From Ramlibacter aurantiacus (GTDB lineage: Bacteria > Pseudomonadota > Gammaproteobacteria > Burkholderiales > Burkholderiaceae_C), in NCBI RefSeq assembly GCF_016722895.1, contig NZ_JAEQNA010000011.1, positions 48,991-112,990 on the forward strand: a stretch of DNA of 64,000 bases, read 5' to 3'. The translations under genes and the position numbers were made by a program. The notes beneath the pieces are model-generated. The model made no database searches and had not been told where the DNA came from. It saw only the letters and a program-made list of their open reading frames with translations. Of this stretch, positions 52,131-59,570 are shown piece by piece. Within the stretch, counting starts at the first letter, position 1; the number at the start of each line of letters is the position of its first letter.

Positions 52131-53116
52131 TTCATGGCGTTGATCTTGCCGAGCATGCCGGCCGGCCAGTGCCTGGCCTCGTCCGATGCCAGGTACACCT
52201 TCTGCGCGTGCTCGCGGAAGGCGTTGAGGTTGGGCACGTAGACGTCCAGGCCGGCCTTGCGGAAGGTGTCCGCCAGTTCCGCCTCGCGCTTCTGGTGTTC
52301 CGCCGTGCTCCAGGCGATGGCCTTGTCGGCCGCCGCCTGGAAGGCGCGCTGCTTCGCGGGGGCCATCGCGTTCCAGGTCTTCATGTTGATGGTGAGCAGG
52401 TCGAAGGCCACCAGGTGCGAAGTCAGCACGATCTGCGACATGACCTCGTGGAACTTCATGTTCTGCACGTTCGGCAGCGGGTTGTCCTGGCCGTCGACCG
52501 CGCCGGTCTGCAGGCCCGTGTACGTCTCCGCATAGGCCATCGGCGTGGGATTGGCCCCGATGGAGCGCCCCAGCAGCTGCCATGCGTCGCCCGGCGGCAT
52601 GCGCAGCTTCACGCCGGCCAGGTCGGCCGGCACGTTGACCTTCTTCTTCGGCTTGAGGCCGACGTGCCGGGTGCCGAAGAAGGTGGGGCCGAGGATCTTC
52701 ACCTTGACCTGGTCCTCCACCATCTTCTTCATCTGCGCGCCCAGGTCGCTCGCGAAGAAGGCGTTGAGGTGGTCGGCATCGCGGAAGACGTAGGCGGCAG
52801 TCAGCAGCGACCAGGCCGGCACCTGCTTGGCGAAGTCCTGCGGCGCGATGTTGCCCATCTCCAGGTTGTCGCGCTGCAGGGCCACCAGTTCGGTGCCCTG
52901 CCGGAACAGCGTGGAGTTCAGGTGCGTCTCCAGCTTGTAGTCGGACTCGATGTCCTTGGCGAGCATCTTCATCATGTCCGCGCGGATGTCCTTGTCCGAG
53001 AACACGGCGGCGAATCGCAGCGTGGGCTGCGACTGCGCGTGGGCCGGCAGCAGGGTGCCGGCGGACAGGGCGATGCCCGCGCCGAGAAGCGTACGCCGGT
53101 CGATGGGATGGTGCAT
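52127..53116 (-). CDS. TRAP transporter substrate-binding protein (DctP-like)
   Basis: A 329-residue exported binding protein with signal peptide (MHHPIDRRTLLGAGIALSAG then TLLPAHAQ), possibly Tat-like through DRRTLL. DctP features are APQDFAKQVPAW, LAGVKLRMPPGDAWQLLGRS and AYAETYTGLQTGAVDGQDNP. An Arg in KLRMPP is the usual carboxylate clamp, so a carboxylate ligand such as quinate or shikimate is likely. It lies 31 bp after the AroQ-like gene and overlaps DctQ. Confidence 0.92.
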   Translation of the reverse strand: MHHPIDRRTLLGAGIALSAGTLLPAHAQSQPTLRFAAVFSDKDIRADMMKMLAKDIESDYKLETHLNSTLFRQGTELVALQRDNLEMGNIAPQDFAKQVPAWSLLTAAYVFRDADHLNAFFASDLGAQMKKMVEDQVKVKILGPTFFGTRHVGLKPKKKVNVPADLAGVKLRMPPGDAWQLLGRSIGANPTPMAYAETYTGLQTGAVDGQDNPLPNVQNMKFHEVMSQIVLTSHLVAFDLLTINMKTWNAMAPAKQRAFQAAADKAIAWSTAEHQKREAELADTFRKAGLDVYVPNLNAFREHAQKVYLASDEARHWPAGMLGKINAMK

Positions 53117-53147
53117 GGTCGTCTCCTTGGGGTGGTCGTCGGAATGA

Positions 53148-53636
53148 TCAGGCCGCTGCGGCCGCGATGCGCTGGGCCACCGCGCGGATCGCCAGTTCGT
53201 AGCCCATGGCCCCGAAGCCGCAGATGACGCCGGTGGCCGCCAGCGACATCAGCGAGTGCTGGTAGAGCGGATCGCGCCGGTGGATGTTGGTGAGGTGGAC
53301 CTCGGCGATGGGCTGGTCCACCGTCTTGAGCGCGTCCAGCAGGGGGATCGAGCGGAACGACAGTCCCGCGGGGTTGATGACGATCGCGGCGGCCCGCTCG
53401 CGCGCCTCCTGCACCCAATCCACCAGCACGCCCTCGTGGTTGGTCTGCCGGAATTCGCAGGCCAGGCCCAGGTCCGCGGCCAGCTTGCGGCACGAGGCCT
53501 CCACTTGCGCGAGCGTCGTGCTGCCGTACAGGTGCGGCTCGCGCACGCCCAGCAGGTTGAGGTTGGGGCCGTTCAGGACGTACAAGGTCCCGGTGGCCTG
53601 CTGCTGGCGATCCGGAGAAAGGGCTTGCGCGAACAT
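53148..53636 (-). CDS. aroQ: type II 3-dehydroquinate dehydratase, variant
   Basis: A 162-residue AroQ-family protein. Clear motifs are VLNGPNLNLLGVREPHLYG (active-site Tyr), FRQTNHEGVLVDWVQ, IAEVHLTNIHRRDP (catalytic His) and GVICGFGAMGYELAIRAV. The stretch that normally reads NPGAYTHTSVALRDAL is NPAGLSFRSIPLLDAL here, and the usual REPFRHHS is RDPLYQHS. Residues that bind and orient dehydroquinate are altered. The enzyme may be a catabolic version tuned to a different substrate. It leads the operon with TRAP genes and AroE-like dehydrogenase and is divergent from the IclR gene. Confidence 0.8.
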   Translation of the reverse strand: MFAQALSPDRQQQATGTLYVLNGPNLNLLGVREPHLYGSTTLAQVEASCRKLAADLGLACEFRQTNHEGVLVDWVQEARERAAAIVINPAGLSFRSIPLLDALKTVDQPIAEVHLTNIHRRDPLYQHSLMSLAATGVICGFGAMGYELAIRAVAQRIAAAAA

Positions 53637-53709
53637 GGGCTGTTTTCCTGTGGCGTATTGAGCTGCTGGCTCGTCGATGGGAAGATTCTTGGGCTGCCAT
53701 CAGAAAGAC

Positions 53710-53724
53710 TTTCCGGTCTGGAAA
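53710..53724. promoter_or_regulatory. candidate IclR-family operator
   Basis: TTTCC-GGTCT-GGAAA is a perfect 5-bp inverted repeat with a 5-bp centre in the 106-bp divergent gap between aroQ and the IclR gene. It begins 32 bp before the ATG at 53743. Palindromes of GGAAA/TTTCC type are common operators of IclR-family proteins, so it probably controls the aroQ-TRAP operon and the regulator itself. Confidence 0.5.
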
Positions 53725-53742
53725 CCTTTTTCACCATACAAG

Positions 53743-54537
53743 ATGAACATTGCGCTCGACCGTGGCCTCTCGGTGCTGGAGCACCTCGCCCGCTTTCCGG
53801 AGGGGCTGCCCATGTCCTTGCTGGCTTCGGAACTCGACATCCCCTTGAGCGCCTGCCATCGGGTGCTGGCGGACTTGCAGCGGCGCGGCTATGTGCGCCA
53901 GGCGCGCAGCCAGGGGGACTACGTGCTCACGACCAAGGTCGTGTCCCTCGGGCTCGGGTTCCTGAGCAGCGCCGGCATCGTCGAAGTGGCGCAGCCGCTG
54001 CTGGAGCGCCTGGCCCAGGCCTCCGGAGAACTGGTCCGCCTGTCGATCGTGGACGACAGCCGGCTCACCTGGGTGGCGCGCTCCCAGGGCACGCGGCAAC
54101 TGGGGCTGCGCTACGACCCCGACATGGGCATGGAAGCGCGCCTGTCATGCACGGCGTCCGGACACGGGTGGCTGATGTCGCTGTCCGACGAGCGGGCGCT
54201 GGAGCTCGTTTCGCGGCAGGGATTCGGCACGCCCGCCGAATACGGCCCCAAGGCGCCGACCACCATCAAGGCCTTGCTGGGTTTCCTGCATGCCGCCCGC
54301 GTGCGCGGCTACGCCCTCATCGACGAGGTGTTCGCCCCGGGAATGACCGCCATGGCCGCCCCCGTCCTGCGGCGCAAGGAATGCATCGGCGTCATCAGCA
54401 TCGCCGGCCCTCGTGCGCGGCTGACCACGAGCCGGATGCACCAGCTGGCGCCTGCCCTGCTGGAAGCGGCGGCTGAACTGGGGCCGATCAGCAGCGCGTC
54501 GACCCTGTTCGGGCGGCCGCCCTTGGGAAAGGGCTGA
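53743..54537 (+). CDS. IclR-family transcriptional regulator
   Basis: A 264-residue regulator from the ATG at 53743 (MNIALDRGLSVLEHLARFPE); a longer frame from 53677 adds unlikely sequence. The N-terminal winged helix is GLPMSLLASELDIPLSACHR, VLADLQRRGYVRQ. The C-terminal effector domain has RLSCTASGHGWLMSLSDERA, RGYALIDEVFAPGMTAMAAP and GVISIAGPRARL. Divergent from the aroQ/TRAP/AroE-like operon, so it likely senses the imported ring acid. IclR proteins regulate quinate and protocatechuate genes in related bacteria. Confidence 0.9.
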   Translation: MNIALDRGLSVLEHLARFPEGLPMSLLASELDIPLSACHRVLADLQRRGYVRQARSQGDYVLTTKVVSLGLGFLSSAGIVEVAQPLLERLAQASGELVRLSIVDDSRLTWVARSQGTRQLGLRYDPDMGMEARLSCTASGHGWLMSLSDERALELVSRQGFGTPAEYGPKAPTTIKALLGFLHAARVRGYALIDEVFAPGMTAMAAPVLRRKECIGVISIAGPRARLTTSRMHQLAPALLEAAAELGPISSASTLFGRPPLGKG

Positions 54538-54752
54538 TCTCGACGACGTGCCTCGGGTGGCCCACTGACGGGCCGATCCGGAGCGTGGAGTTCCGGCTTG
54601 GGGAAGGCAGATGAGCTTCGTAAAAAGCTTCGTGCGGTTCAGTGAATCTCTGGTTTTTCGGATCACCGCGGGCCACTAAAGTCGCCGCCCATGATGTGTC
54701 CTGTCCTGCCGCGGCGCACCGGCCGCACCCTCGAACGCACGAGGGCCCTCGC

Positions 54753-55139
54753 ATGGTGATCCTGAGTGGGCTCCTGTTCGGTCTGCTGGCCCTGCTGTGG
54801 ACCGGCGGCGCGTTCGCATTTGCCGAGCTGGTGCAATGGGGTGCGCAGGCGCTGGCATCCGGCGGTGCCGTCGACACGGCCCGGGGCCTGGCGACGCTCC
54901 CGGTGCCGCAGTGGATCGCGCTGTGGGTCGATCCCGCCCTGGTGCAGGCGGCCCAGTCCGTGGTGCTGTGGACGCTCGATGCGGCCCGCGAGGCCGTGCC
55001 GATGCTCGGTTCGGCCGCCGGCTGGCTGGTCGCCCTGGTCTGGGTCCTGTGGGCCGTCGGCCTCGTCGCGCTGCTGGTGGCGGCGGGCGGCAGCCATCTG
55101 GTCCTGCGCCGCCTGCGCGGTCGCGTTCGCCCGCACTGA
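54753..55139 (+). CDS. small membrane protein of unknown function
   Basis: A 128-residue hydrophobic protein from the ATG at 54753 (MVILSGLLFGLLALLWTGGA). Segments near 5-30, 60-80 and 85-115 (GWLVALVWVLWAVGLVALLV) are membrane-like, and a short Arg-rich tail (RRLRGRVRPH) points to a cytoplasmic C-terminus. I do not recognise a family. It ends 9 bp before the ExoD-like gene, so the two may be cotranscribed. The 215-bp gap before it holds no gene. Confidence 0.65.
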   Translation: MVILSGLLFGLLALLWTGGAFAFAELVQWGAQALASGGAVDTARGLATLPVPQWIALWVDPALVQAAQSVVLWTLDAAREAVPMLGSAAGWLVALVWVLWAVGLVALLVAAGGSHLVLRRLRGRVRPH

Positions 55140-55148
55140 TCGCCACCC

Positions 55149-55775
55149 ATGTCCAAACGATTGGCCGCGACGATGCGGCGGGCGGCACGGGAACACGCGA
55201 GCCCGCAAGCGGCCGGGCTGCAGCTCACCCTGCCGGGCCTGCTGCACCTGCATGGCAGCGATTCGGCGGCCGTCCTGCTGCTGCTGCTGGCCTTGTTCAG
55301 CGGCATGCCCATCGCCGGCGCCGGCACGGTGCTCGCCTTCATCATCCTGGCGCTGGCCTGGCGTTGGCACCGCGGCCCGGACGTCGCGCCCCGCCTGCCC
55401 GAACGCCTGGAACGGCTGGCGCTGAGCGACGCCTGGTCGCGCCGCTGCCTGCATGCGCTGTGCTGGCTCTATGGCACCTCGGCCCGCGTGCTGCGCGCTC
55501 GCTGGACCCTGCTGTGCCATCCCCGCACGCACTGGGGTTGGGGCCTGTGGATCGGCCTGATGGGGGTGCTGATCCTGCTGCCGCTGCCATTCGGCAATGT
55601 GCTTCCCAGCCTCAGCCTGATCCTTCTCAGCCTGGGATGGATGTTCCGCGACGGCATCGCCCTGCTGTCCTCGGCCGTGGTCGGCACCGGCGCGGTCGGC
55701 TTCGCCGGGGCCACCGTCCACGTGCTGGTGGACTGGGTCGGCACCGGCCTCGCGTGGCTGCAGCGGCTGGCTTGA
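55149..55775 (+). CDS. ExoD-like exopolysaccharide synthesis protein
   Basis: A 208-residue membrane protein of the ExoD family (COG3932). Four to five hydrophobic segments are seen (AAVLLLLLALFSGMPIAGAG, TVLAFIILALAWRWH, GWGLWIGLMGVLILLPLPFG). The family motif NVLPSLSLILLSLGWMFRDG lies near residue 155, after PLPFG. ExoD proteins influence exopolysaccharide production and alkaline survival by an unknown mechanism. It lies 9 bp after a small membrane protein gene. Confidence 0.85.
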   Translation: MSKRLAATMRRAAREHASPQAAGLQLTLPGLLHLHGSDSAAVLLLLLALFSGMPIAGAGTVLAFIILALAWRWHRGPDVAPRLPERLERLALSDAWSRRCLHALCWLYGTSARVLRARWTLLCHPRTHWGWGLWIGLMGVLILLPLPFGNVLPSLSLILLSLGWMFRDGIALLSSAVVGTGAVGFAGATVHVLVDWVGTGLAWLQRLA

Positions 55776-55837
55776 GGCGATCGCCGGATCGCGCTGCCGA
55801 TGAGCCCCCGGGAGCTCGATCGCTGCTAGGGTTTCGC

Positions 55838-56368
55838 ATGACCGCCGACAGCCATCACGACCACGAGCATGAGCACCCGGACGGGCCTGGCCGCCCCGCG
55901 GAACCCGACGGGCGCTGGAAGCACGACGGCGTGCGCGTGATCCCCGGTGACCAGCTCGATCCCAATGTGCCGTCCACGCCAGGCATGGACCGCAAGGCCG
56001 CCATCACCTTCGCCCGGGTGGGGGCGCGAAAGCTGTGGGCGGGCACCGTCACCATCCACCCCGACGCGAAGACCGGCGCGCACCACCACGGCCACCTGGA
56101 AAGCGTGATCTACGTGATCCGCGGCCGTGCCCGCATGCGCTGGGGGGAGCACCTGGAGTACACGGCCGAAGCCGGTCCCGGCGACTTCATCTACGTGCCG
56201 CCTTGGGTGCCGCACCAGGAGATCAACGCCAGTGCCGACGAGGTGCTCGAATGCGTGCTGTGCCGCAGTGACGGCGAGGCCGTGGCCGTGAATTTGGACA
56301 TCGAGCCGGTGGAAAAGCCGCAGACCGTGCTGTGGGTCGATCCCACGCACCCCGGTGGGGCGGTCTAG
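55838..56368 (+). CDS. cupin-domain protein with His-rich start
   Basis: A 176-residue protein from the ATG at 55838 (MTADSHHDHEHEHPDGPG). After a His/Glu-rich metal-binding-like stretch, the cupin motifs are GAHHHGHLESVIYVIRGRAR, and DFIYVPPWVPHQEINASADE. The His cluster plus Glu of the first motif and the His of the second form a normal 3-His/1-Glu metal site. The family (cupin_2) includes many small dioxygenase- or isomerase-like proteins. Substrate unknown. Confidence 0.85.
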   Translation: MTADSHHDHEHEHPDGPGRPAEPDGRWKHDGVRVIPGDQLDPNVPSTPGMDRKAAITFARVGARKLWAGTVTIHPDAKTGAHHHGHLESVIYVIRGRARMRWGEHLEYTAEAGPGDFIYVPPWVPHQEINASADEVLECVLCRSDGEAVAVNLDIEPVEKPQTVLWVDPTHPGGAV

Positions 56369-56447
56369 CTTCGCGCGTGGCAACGGACGACGGCCGGTCG
56401 ATCGCCTTGCCCAGCCTGCGCGGGGGCGGATGCGAGGGCCGACTCTC

Positions 56448-56453
56448 TAGAAT
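56448..56453 (+). promoter_or_regulatory. possible -10 box for the HU-like gene
   Basis: TAGAAT lies 48 bp upstream of the ATG at 56501 and fits a sigma-70 -10 hexamer. A convincing -35 hexamer at the usual distance is not visible, so this is tentative. Confidence 0.3.
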
Positions 56454-56500
56454 GCCGGCACCCTGGGGTTATCCGGGGCATCCAACCCACGACTGAAGAC

Positions 56501-56932
56501 ATGGCAACAGCAAAGAAGGCCAAGGCGGCCGCCCCGAAGAAGACGACCAAGGCCACCAGCGCGAAAGCACCCAAGGCTGCCGCGAAGCCCGCCGCGAAGC
56601 CCGCGGCCGGGACGATGAAGCCGATCAAGGAATCCCTGAACAAGACCGGCCTGGTGAACCACCTGGCGCAGGCGTCGGGCGTGGAGCCGAAGTCGGTGAA
56701 GGCGGTGATGTCGGCCCTGGAAGGGACCGTGCTCGCCTCCATCAACAAGAAGGGCGCTGGCGCGTTCGTGCTGCCTGGCCTGCTGAAGGTGACGGCCGTC
56801 TCGGTGCCGGCCAAGAAGGCGCGCAAGGGCATCAACCCCTTCACCAAGGAGGAGACCGTCTTCAAGGCCAAGCCGGCCACGGTCAAGCTCAAGGTGCGCC
56901 CGCTCAAGAAGCTGAAGGACGCCGCGCTCTGA
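56501..56932 (+). CDS. HU-family DNA-binding protein with N-terminal Lys/Ala tail
   Basis: A 143-residue nucleoid protein. Residues 1-40 are a Lys/Ala/Pro-rich tail (KKAKAAAPKKTTKATSAKAP) like the histone H1-type tails of some beta-proteobacterial HU proteins. The rest is an HU/IHF fold: KESLNKTGLVNHLAQASGV, SVKAVMSALEGTVLASINKK, then GAGAFVLPGLLKVTAVSVPA. KGINPFTKEETVFKAKPAT carries the conserved INPFT-like DNA-contact arm (canonical RNPQT). A strong terminator follows 21 bp after the stop. Confidence 0.93.
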   Translation: MATAKKAKAAAPKKTTKATSAKAPKAAAKPAAKPAAGTMKPIKESLNKTGLVNHLAQASGVEPKSVKAVMSALEGTVLASINKKGAGAFVLPGLLKVTAVSVPAKKARKGINPFTKEETVFKAKPATVKLKVRPLKKLKDAAL

Positions 56933-56953
56933 GTTCCGGGCGCTGACGACCAG

Positions 56954-56983
56954 ACGGCCGCCGCGAGCGGCCGTTTCTGTTTC
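56954..56983 (+). terminator. intrinsic terminator of the HU-like gene
   Basis: ACGGCCG (56954-56960), loop CCGCGAG, CGGCCGT (56968-56974), followed by the T-rich TTTCTGTTTCT. The perfect GC stem and T tail are typical of a Rho-independent terminator. Confidence 0.85.
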
Positions 56984-57034
56984 TGGAGCACGGGCTGCAT
57001 GCGCCCATGAGCGCTGGGGCAGCCGCACCGGCGG

Positions 57035-57376
57035 CTATCGGAAGGCCTGGCAGTTGCGCGCGGTCTCGGGCGTCGTCTTCAGCTGCCCGTTGGCGCAGGC
57101 GGCTCGGGCCGCCGCGACGCAGGCCGCCGCGGCCCGGTCCTGTTCCTGCCGGGTCTGCCTGCGCAGCGCGGGGACGACCGCGGCCTGGAAGGTCTTGCCG
57201 CATTCGCCGCTGATGCCGGGGTCGCCGTTGCGCCGTGCGAGGTCGGTCACGATCTCCCATGCACGGTACGCCTGCTCGAATGGCGGGGGCGGCGGCGATC
57301 CGGCCCGCGCGCCCGAACCGAGCACCAGCATGAGGGCCGCCAGGGTGACGCCACGGTGATGCGCGATCTTCGCCAT
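57035..57376 (-). CDS. exported cysteine-containing protein of unknown function
   Basis: A 113-residue protein from the ATG at 57376 with a signal peptide (MAKIAHHRGVTLAALMLVLG then SGARA). The mature part has four Cys (GECGKTF, AACVAAARAACANG, RNCQAF), which may form disulphides in the periplasm. A GTG at 57388 could extend it by four residues. It starts 2 bp after the ligase gene stop on the same strand, so it may be cotranscribed with it. No family recognised. Confidence 0.6.
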   Translation of the reverse strand: MAKIAHHRGVTLAALMLVLGSGARAGSPPPPPFEQAYRAWEIVTDLARRNGDPGISGECGKTFQAAVVPALRRQTRQEQDRAAAACVAAARAACANGQLKTTPETARNCQAFR

Positions 57377-57378
57377 GA

Positions 57379-58068
57379 TCACGGGCACCAGAGCCGACCG
57401 TCCTGCCAGCCCGGGCGCTTGATCTTGCGCCAGTCGTCGGAGCGCACGCCCGGGCGGTAGAAACTGTCACGCCGCTTGGCCATGACGCCTTCGATCCGGG
57501 GGCCGGCGCCGCCCTGGTCCTGGGGGAGAACCCAGGAACGGAAGAGCCCGGCGTCCGCAGGCAGGTCCTGGACGAACAGCAGCGCTGGCTTGGGGTCATC
57601 GATCAGTGCGATCAGCTCCCGCAGCAGGTCCTTGCGGCGCATCAGCGGCAGGTGCATGGTCGGCTTTCCATTGCAGAGCAGCAGGTCGAAGCAGCACAGC
57701 ACGACGGGCGGTGCGCCCGGGTCGCGCCTGCGGCGCCTGGCACGCGCCTGCAGCAGATTGAAATCGCTCGTCCCGTCGGGCCGCAGGACACAGGCTTCGC
57801 CGTCGATCACATGCGGCCCCTCCGGGAGCAGCTCCAGGTCGCGCGTGATCTCGGGAAACCAGGCGGTGCAGTCGTTGCCCGCCTTGGTCACCAGGCGCAC
57901 GCGCTGCCCGGGCTGCCGCATCTGCTGGACGAGCGGCTCATGGCTCGTCGCCTCGATGCCGGCCAGGCATCTGTAGCCGTCGAACTTCAGCTCGTAGATC
58001 CAGTCGGGCGAGGTGAACGGCTCGAACAGCTGCTCGACCGCCTGCATGGGCGCTGGGATGGTGGTCAC
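57379..58068 (-). CDS. ATP-dependent DNA ligase, adenylation domain only
   Basis: About 229 residues from a GTG at 58068 (alternative ATG at 58047). Motif I YELKFDGYRCLAG contains the adenylated Lys, motif III-like VIDGEACVL and FDLLLCNGKP follow, then IEGVMAKRRDSFYRPG and DDWRKIKRPG (motif V). The protein ends right after motif V, so the OB-fold domain usual in two-domain ligases is absent. Stand-alone adenylation-domain ligases of this size are common in Burkholderiales and are related to LigD/LigB types. Whether it joins DNA alone is unclear. Confidence 0.85.
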   Translation of the reverse strand: MTTIPAPMQAVEQLFEPFTSPDWIYELKFDGYRCLAGIEATSHEPLVQQMRQPGQRVRLVTKAGNDCTAWFPEITRDLELLPEGPHVIDGEACVLRPDGTSDFNLLQARARRRRRDPGAPPVVLCCFDLLLCNGKPTMHLPLMRRKDLLRELIALIDDPKPALLFVQDLPADAGLFRSWVLPQDQGGAGPRIEGVMAKRRDSFYRPGVRSDDWRKIKRPGWQDGRLWCP

Positions 58069-58266
58069 GCACGCAGCATAAGGTCGTGCATCGACGCTGC
58101 GGTCGATCCGGGCAGGGCCGGGATGCGATCGATGCCCTTGCTGCACCAGCCGTGCTCATGCAGGGATCGCGTGGTCGCCGCCCGACGAGGCGTGCGTGCT
58201 TCAGCCCGGTGCGCCGGCCCCAGCGACGACCCGGTCGCTCCTTCCGCACGTGCCTGTTCTGCGCGG

Positions 58267-59082
58267 CTATGCGGCCACCGTCACCACGAGCGCTTCGATC
58301 CGTCCTTCGATCGCGCCATTGCCGAAGCGCCGGGCCAGCTCCGCCTCGGCGGCGCGGGTGGCACGCTCGAGGCCGTGCGGGTCGCGCGCCTCGATCTCGC
58401 CGCGCAGTGGCGTGCCCTCGCAATAGGCAAGCGCCGCCACCCGGGGCGAGACAGCCCGGCTGGTGAACGCCACGGTGTCGATGCCGGGCCCGGCGCGAAA
58501 ACCGGCCGCGGCGAGGTGCTGCGCCATGACCGATGCGTCGTGGTAGCCGTGGGGTGTGCGCGCCAGGAAGCGCGGAGGATCGTCGGGGAACACCGCGGCG
58601 AGCGCGTGCGTCACCGCGTCGGCGAATTCGTTGACCGAAAGAGGTCCCCAGGTGTTGAAGGCGAAGAGGCCACCCGTGCGAAGCATGCGGCGCGCCTCGG
58701 CGAACGCCCGCGGCTTGTCGGGGAAGAACATGACGCCGAACTGGCATGCCACCGCATCGAAGGACGCGGTCTCGAACGGCAGTTGCATGGCGTCGGCGAT
58801 GTGCCATCGCACGGGCCGCCGCGTGCCGATTCTCGCGGCCTCCTCGATCATTGCCGGGTTGAGGTCGGTGGCGACGATCTCCGACGCGGCATCGAGCGTG
58901 ACGGCGAGTTGGCGGGTCACCACGCCGGTGCCGGCCGCCAACTCCAGCACGCGCGCCGGTGACGACCGTGCCACGCGCGCGGCCAGGTCGACCGCATAGG
59001 GCTCGAAGATGAGCGGCACCATGTAGCGCTCGTAGAACTGGGCCACCGAGCCGGTGAAGGCGGTGTCGAGCCTGGAAGTCAT
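58267..59082 (-). CDS. class I SAM-dependent methyltransferase (UbiE/type 11-like)
   Basis: A 271-residue methyltransferase. The SAM motif is VLELAAGTGVVTRQLAVTLD, then VATDLNPAMIEEAARIG and WHIADAMQLPFETASFDAVA. CQFGVMFFPDKPRAFAEARR and LRTGGLFAFNTWGPL complete the family core. The acceptor is unknown. The intergenic stretch 58069-58266 downstream holds no gene that I can support. Confidence 0.85.
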   Translation of the reverse strand: MTSRLDTAFTGSVAQFYERYMVPLIFEPYAVDLAARVARSSPARVLELAAGTGVVTRQLAVTLDAASEIVATDLNPAMIEEAARIGTRRPVRWHIADAMQLPFETASFDAVACQFGVMFFPDKPRAFAEARRMLRTGGLFAFNTWGPLSVNEFADAVTHALAAVFPDDPPRFLARTPHGYHDASVMAQHLAAAGFRAGPGIDTVAFTSRAVSPRVAALAYCEGTPLRGEIEARDPHGLERATRAAEAELARRFGNGAIEGRIEALVVTVAA

Positions 59083-59172
59083 GGGAACCTCCGCAAGAAC
59101 CAGCGGATTGTCCCGCGCGCGAAACGGCCGAGGAGATGAGCCCGAAGCGTATTCCGCAAGGGCCCCGCGGGC

Positions 59173-59565
59173 TTACTTCAAGCTCGCCAGGTAGGCGAGC
59201 AAGGCCGGCAGTTCCGGATCGTTGGCCGTGGGCGCCTTCTGCCGCCTGGCGCCCGCCGACAGCTTCTCGGCCGCGGCTCCCTGGCCGAGCGTCCAGTCGC
59301 GCAGGCCCTGGGCGTCGAGCCGGGCGCCGACGCCGTCCAGCGGATTGGCCGGGTTGCCCTTGCCGGCCACCGAATGGCAGTTCATGCAGTTCAGCCGTTC
59401 GAAGGCCGCGCGCCCCGCGGCCACGCGGGCATCGGGGGCCGGCGCTGTCGCGGCCGGCTGCGCCGCACCGCCGGGGTTGCGAGCGAAAGCGAAGACGGCC
59501 GCCAGGCTCACCACGACACCTGCGGTGAGGCCGGCCAGCCAGCGGGCACGGGACTGTCGGTTCAT
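59173..59565 (-). CDS. class I c-type cytochrome, membrane-anchored
   Basis: A 130-residue protein starting at the ATG at 59565 (MNRQSRARWLAGLTAGVVVS). An uncleaved or cleaved hydrophobic N-terminus precedes an Ala/Pro linker (PGGAAQPAATAPAPDARVAA). The heme c motif is RLNCMNCHSVAGKGNPANPL (CMNCH) with a later PELPALLAYLASL. The axial Met is not obvious in the short C-terminal part. It begins 5 bp after the ferric-reductase-like gene, so the two probably form an electron-transfer pair. Confidence 0.85.
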   Translation of the reverse strand: MNRQSRARWLAGLTAGVVVSLAAVFAFARNPGGAAQPAATAPAPDARVAAGRAAFERLNCMNCHSVAGKGNPANPLDGVGARLDAQGLRDWTLGQGAAAEKLSAGARRQKAPTANDPELPALLAYLASLK

Positions 59566-59570
59566 GTCGG

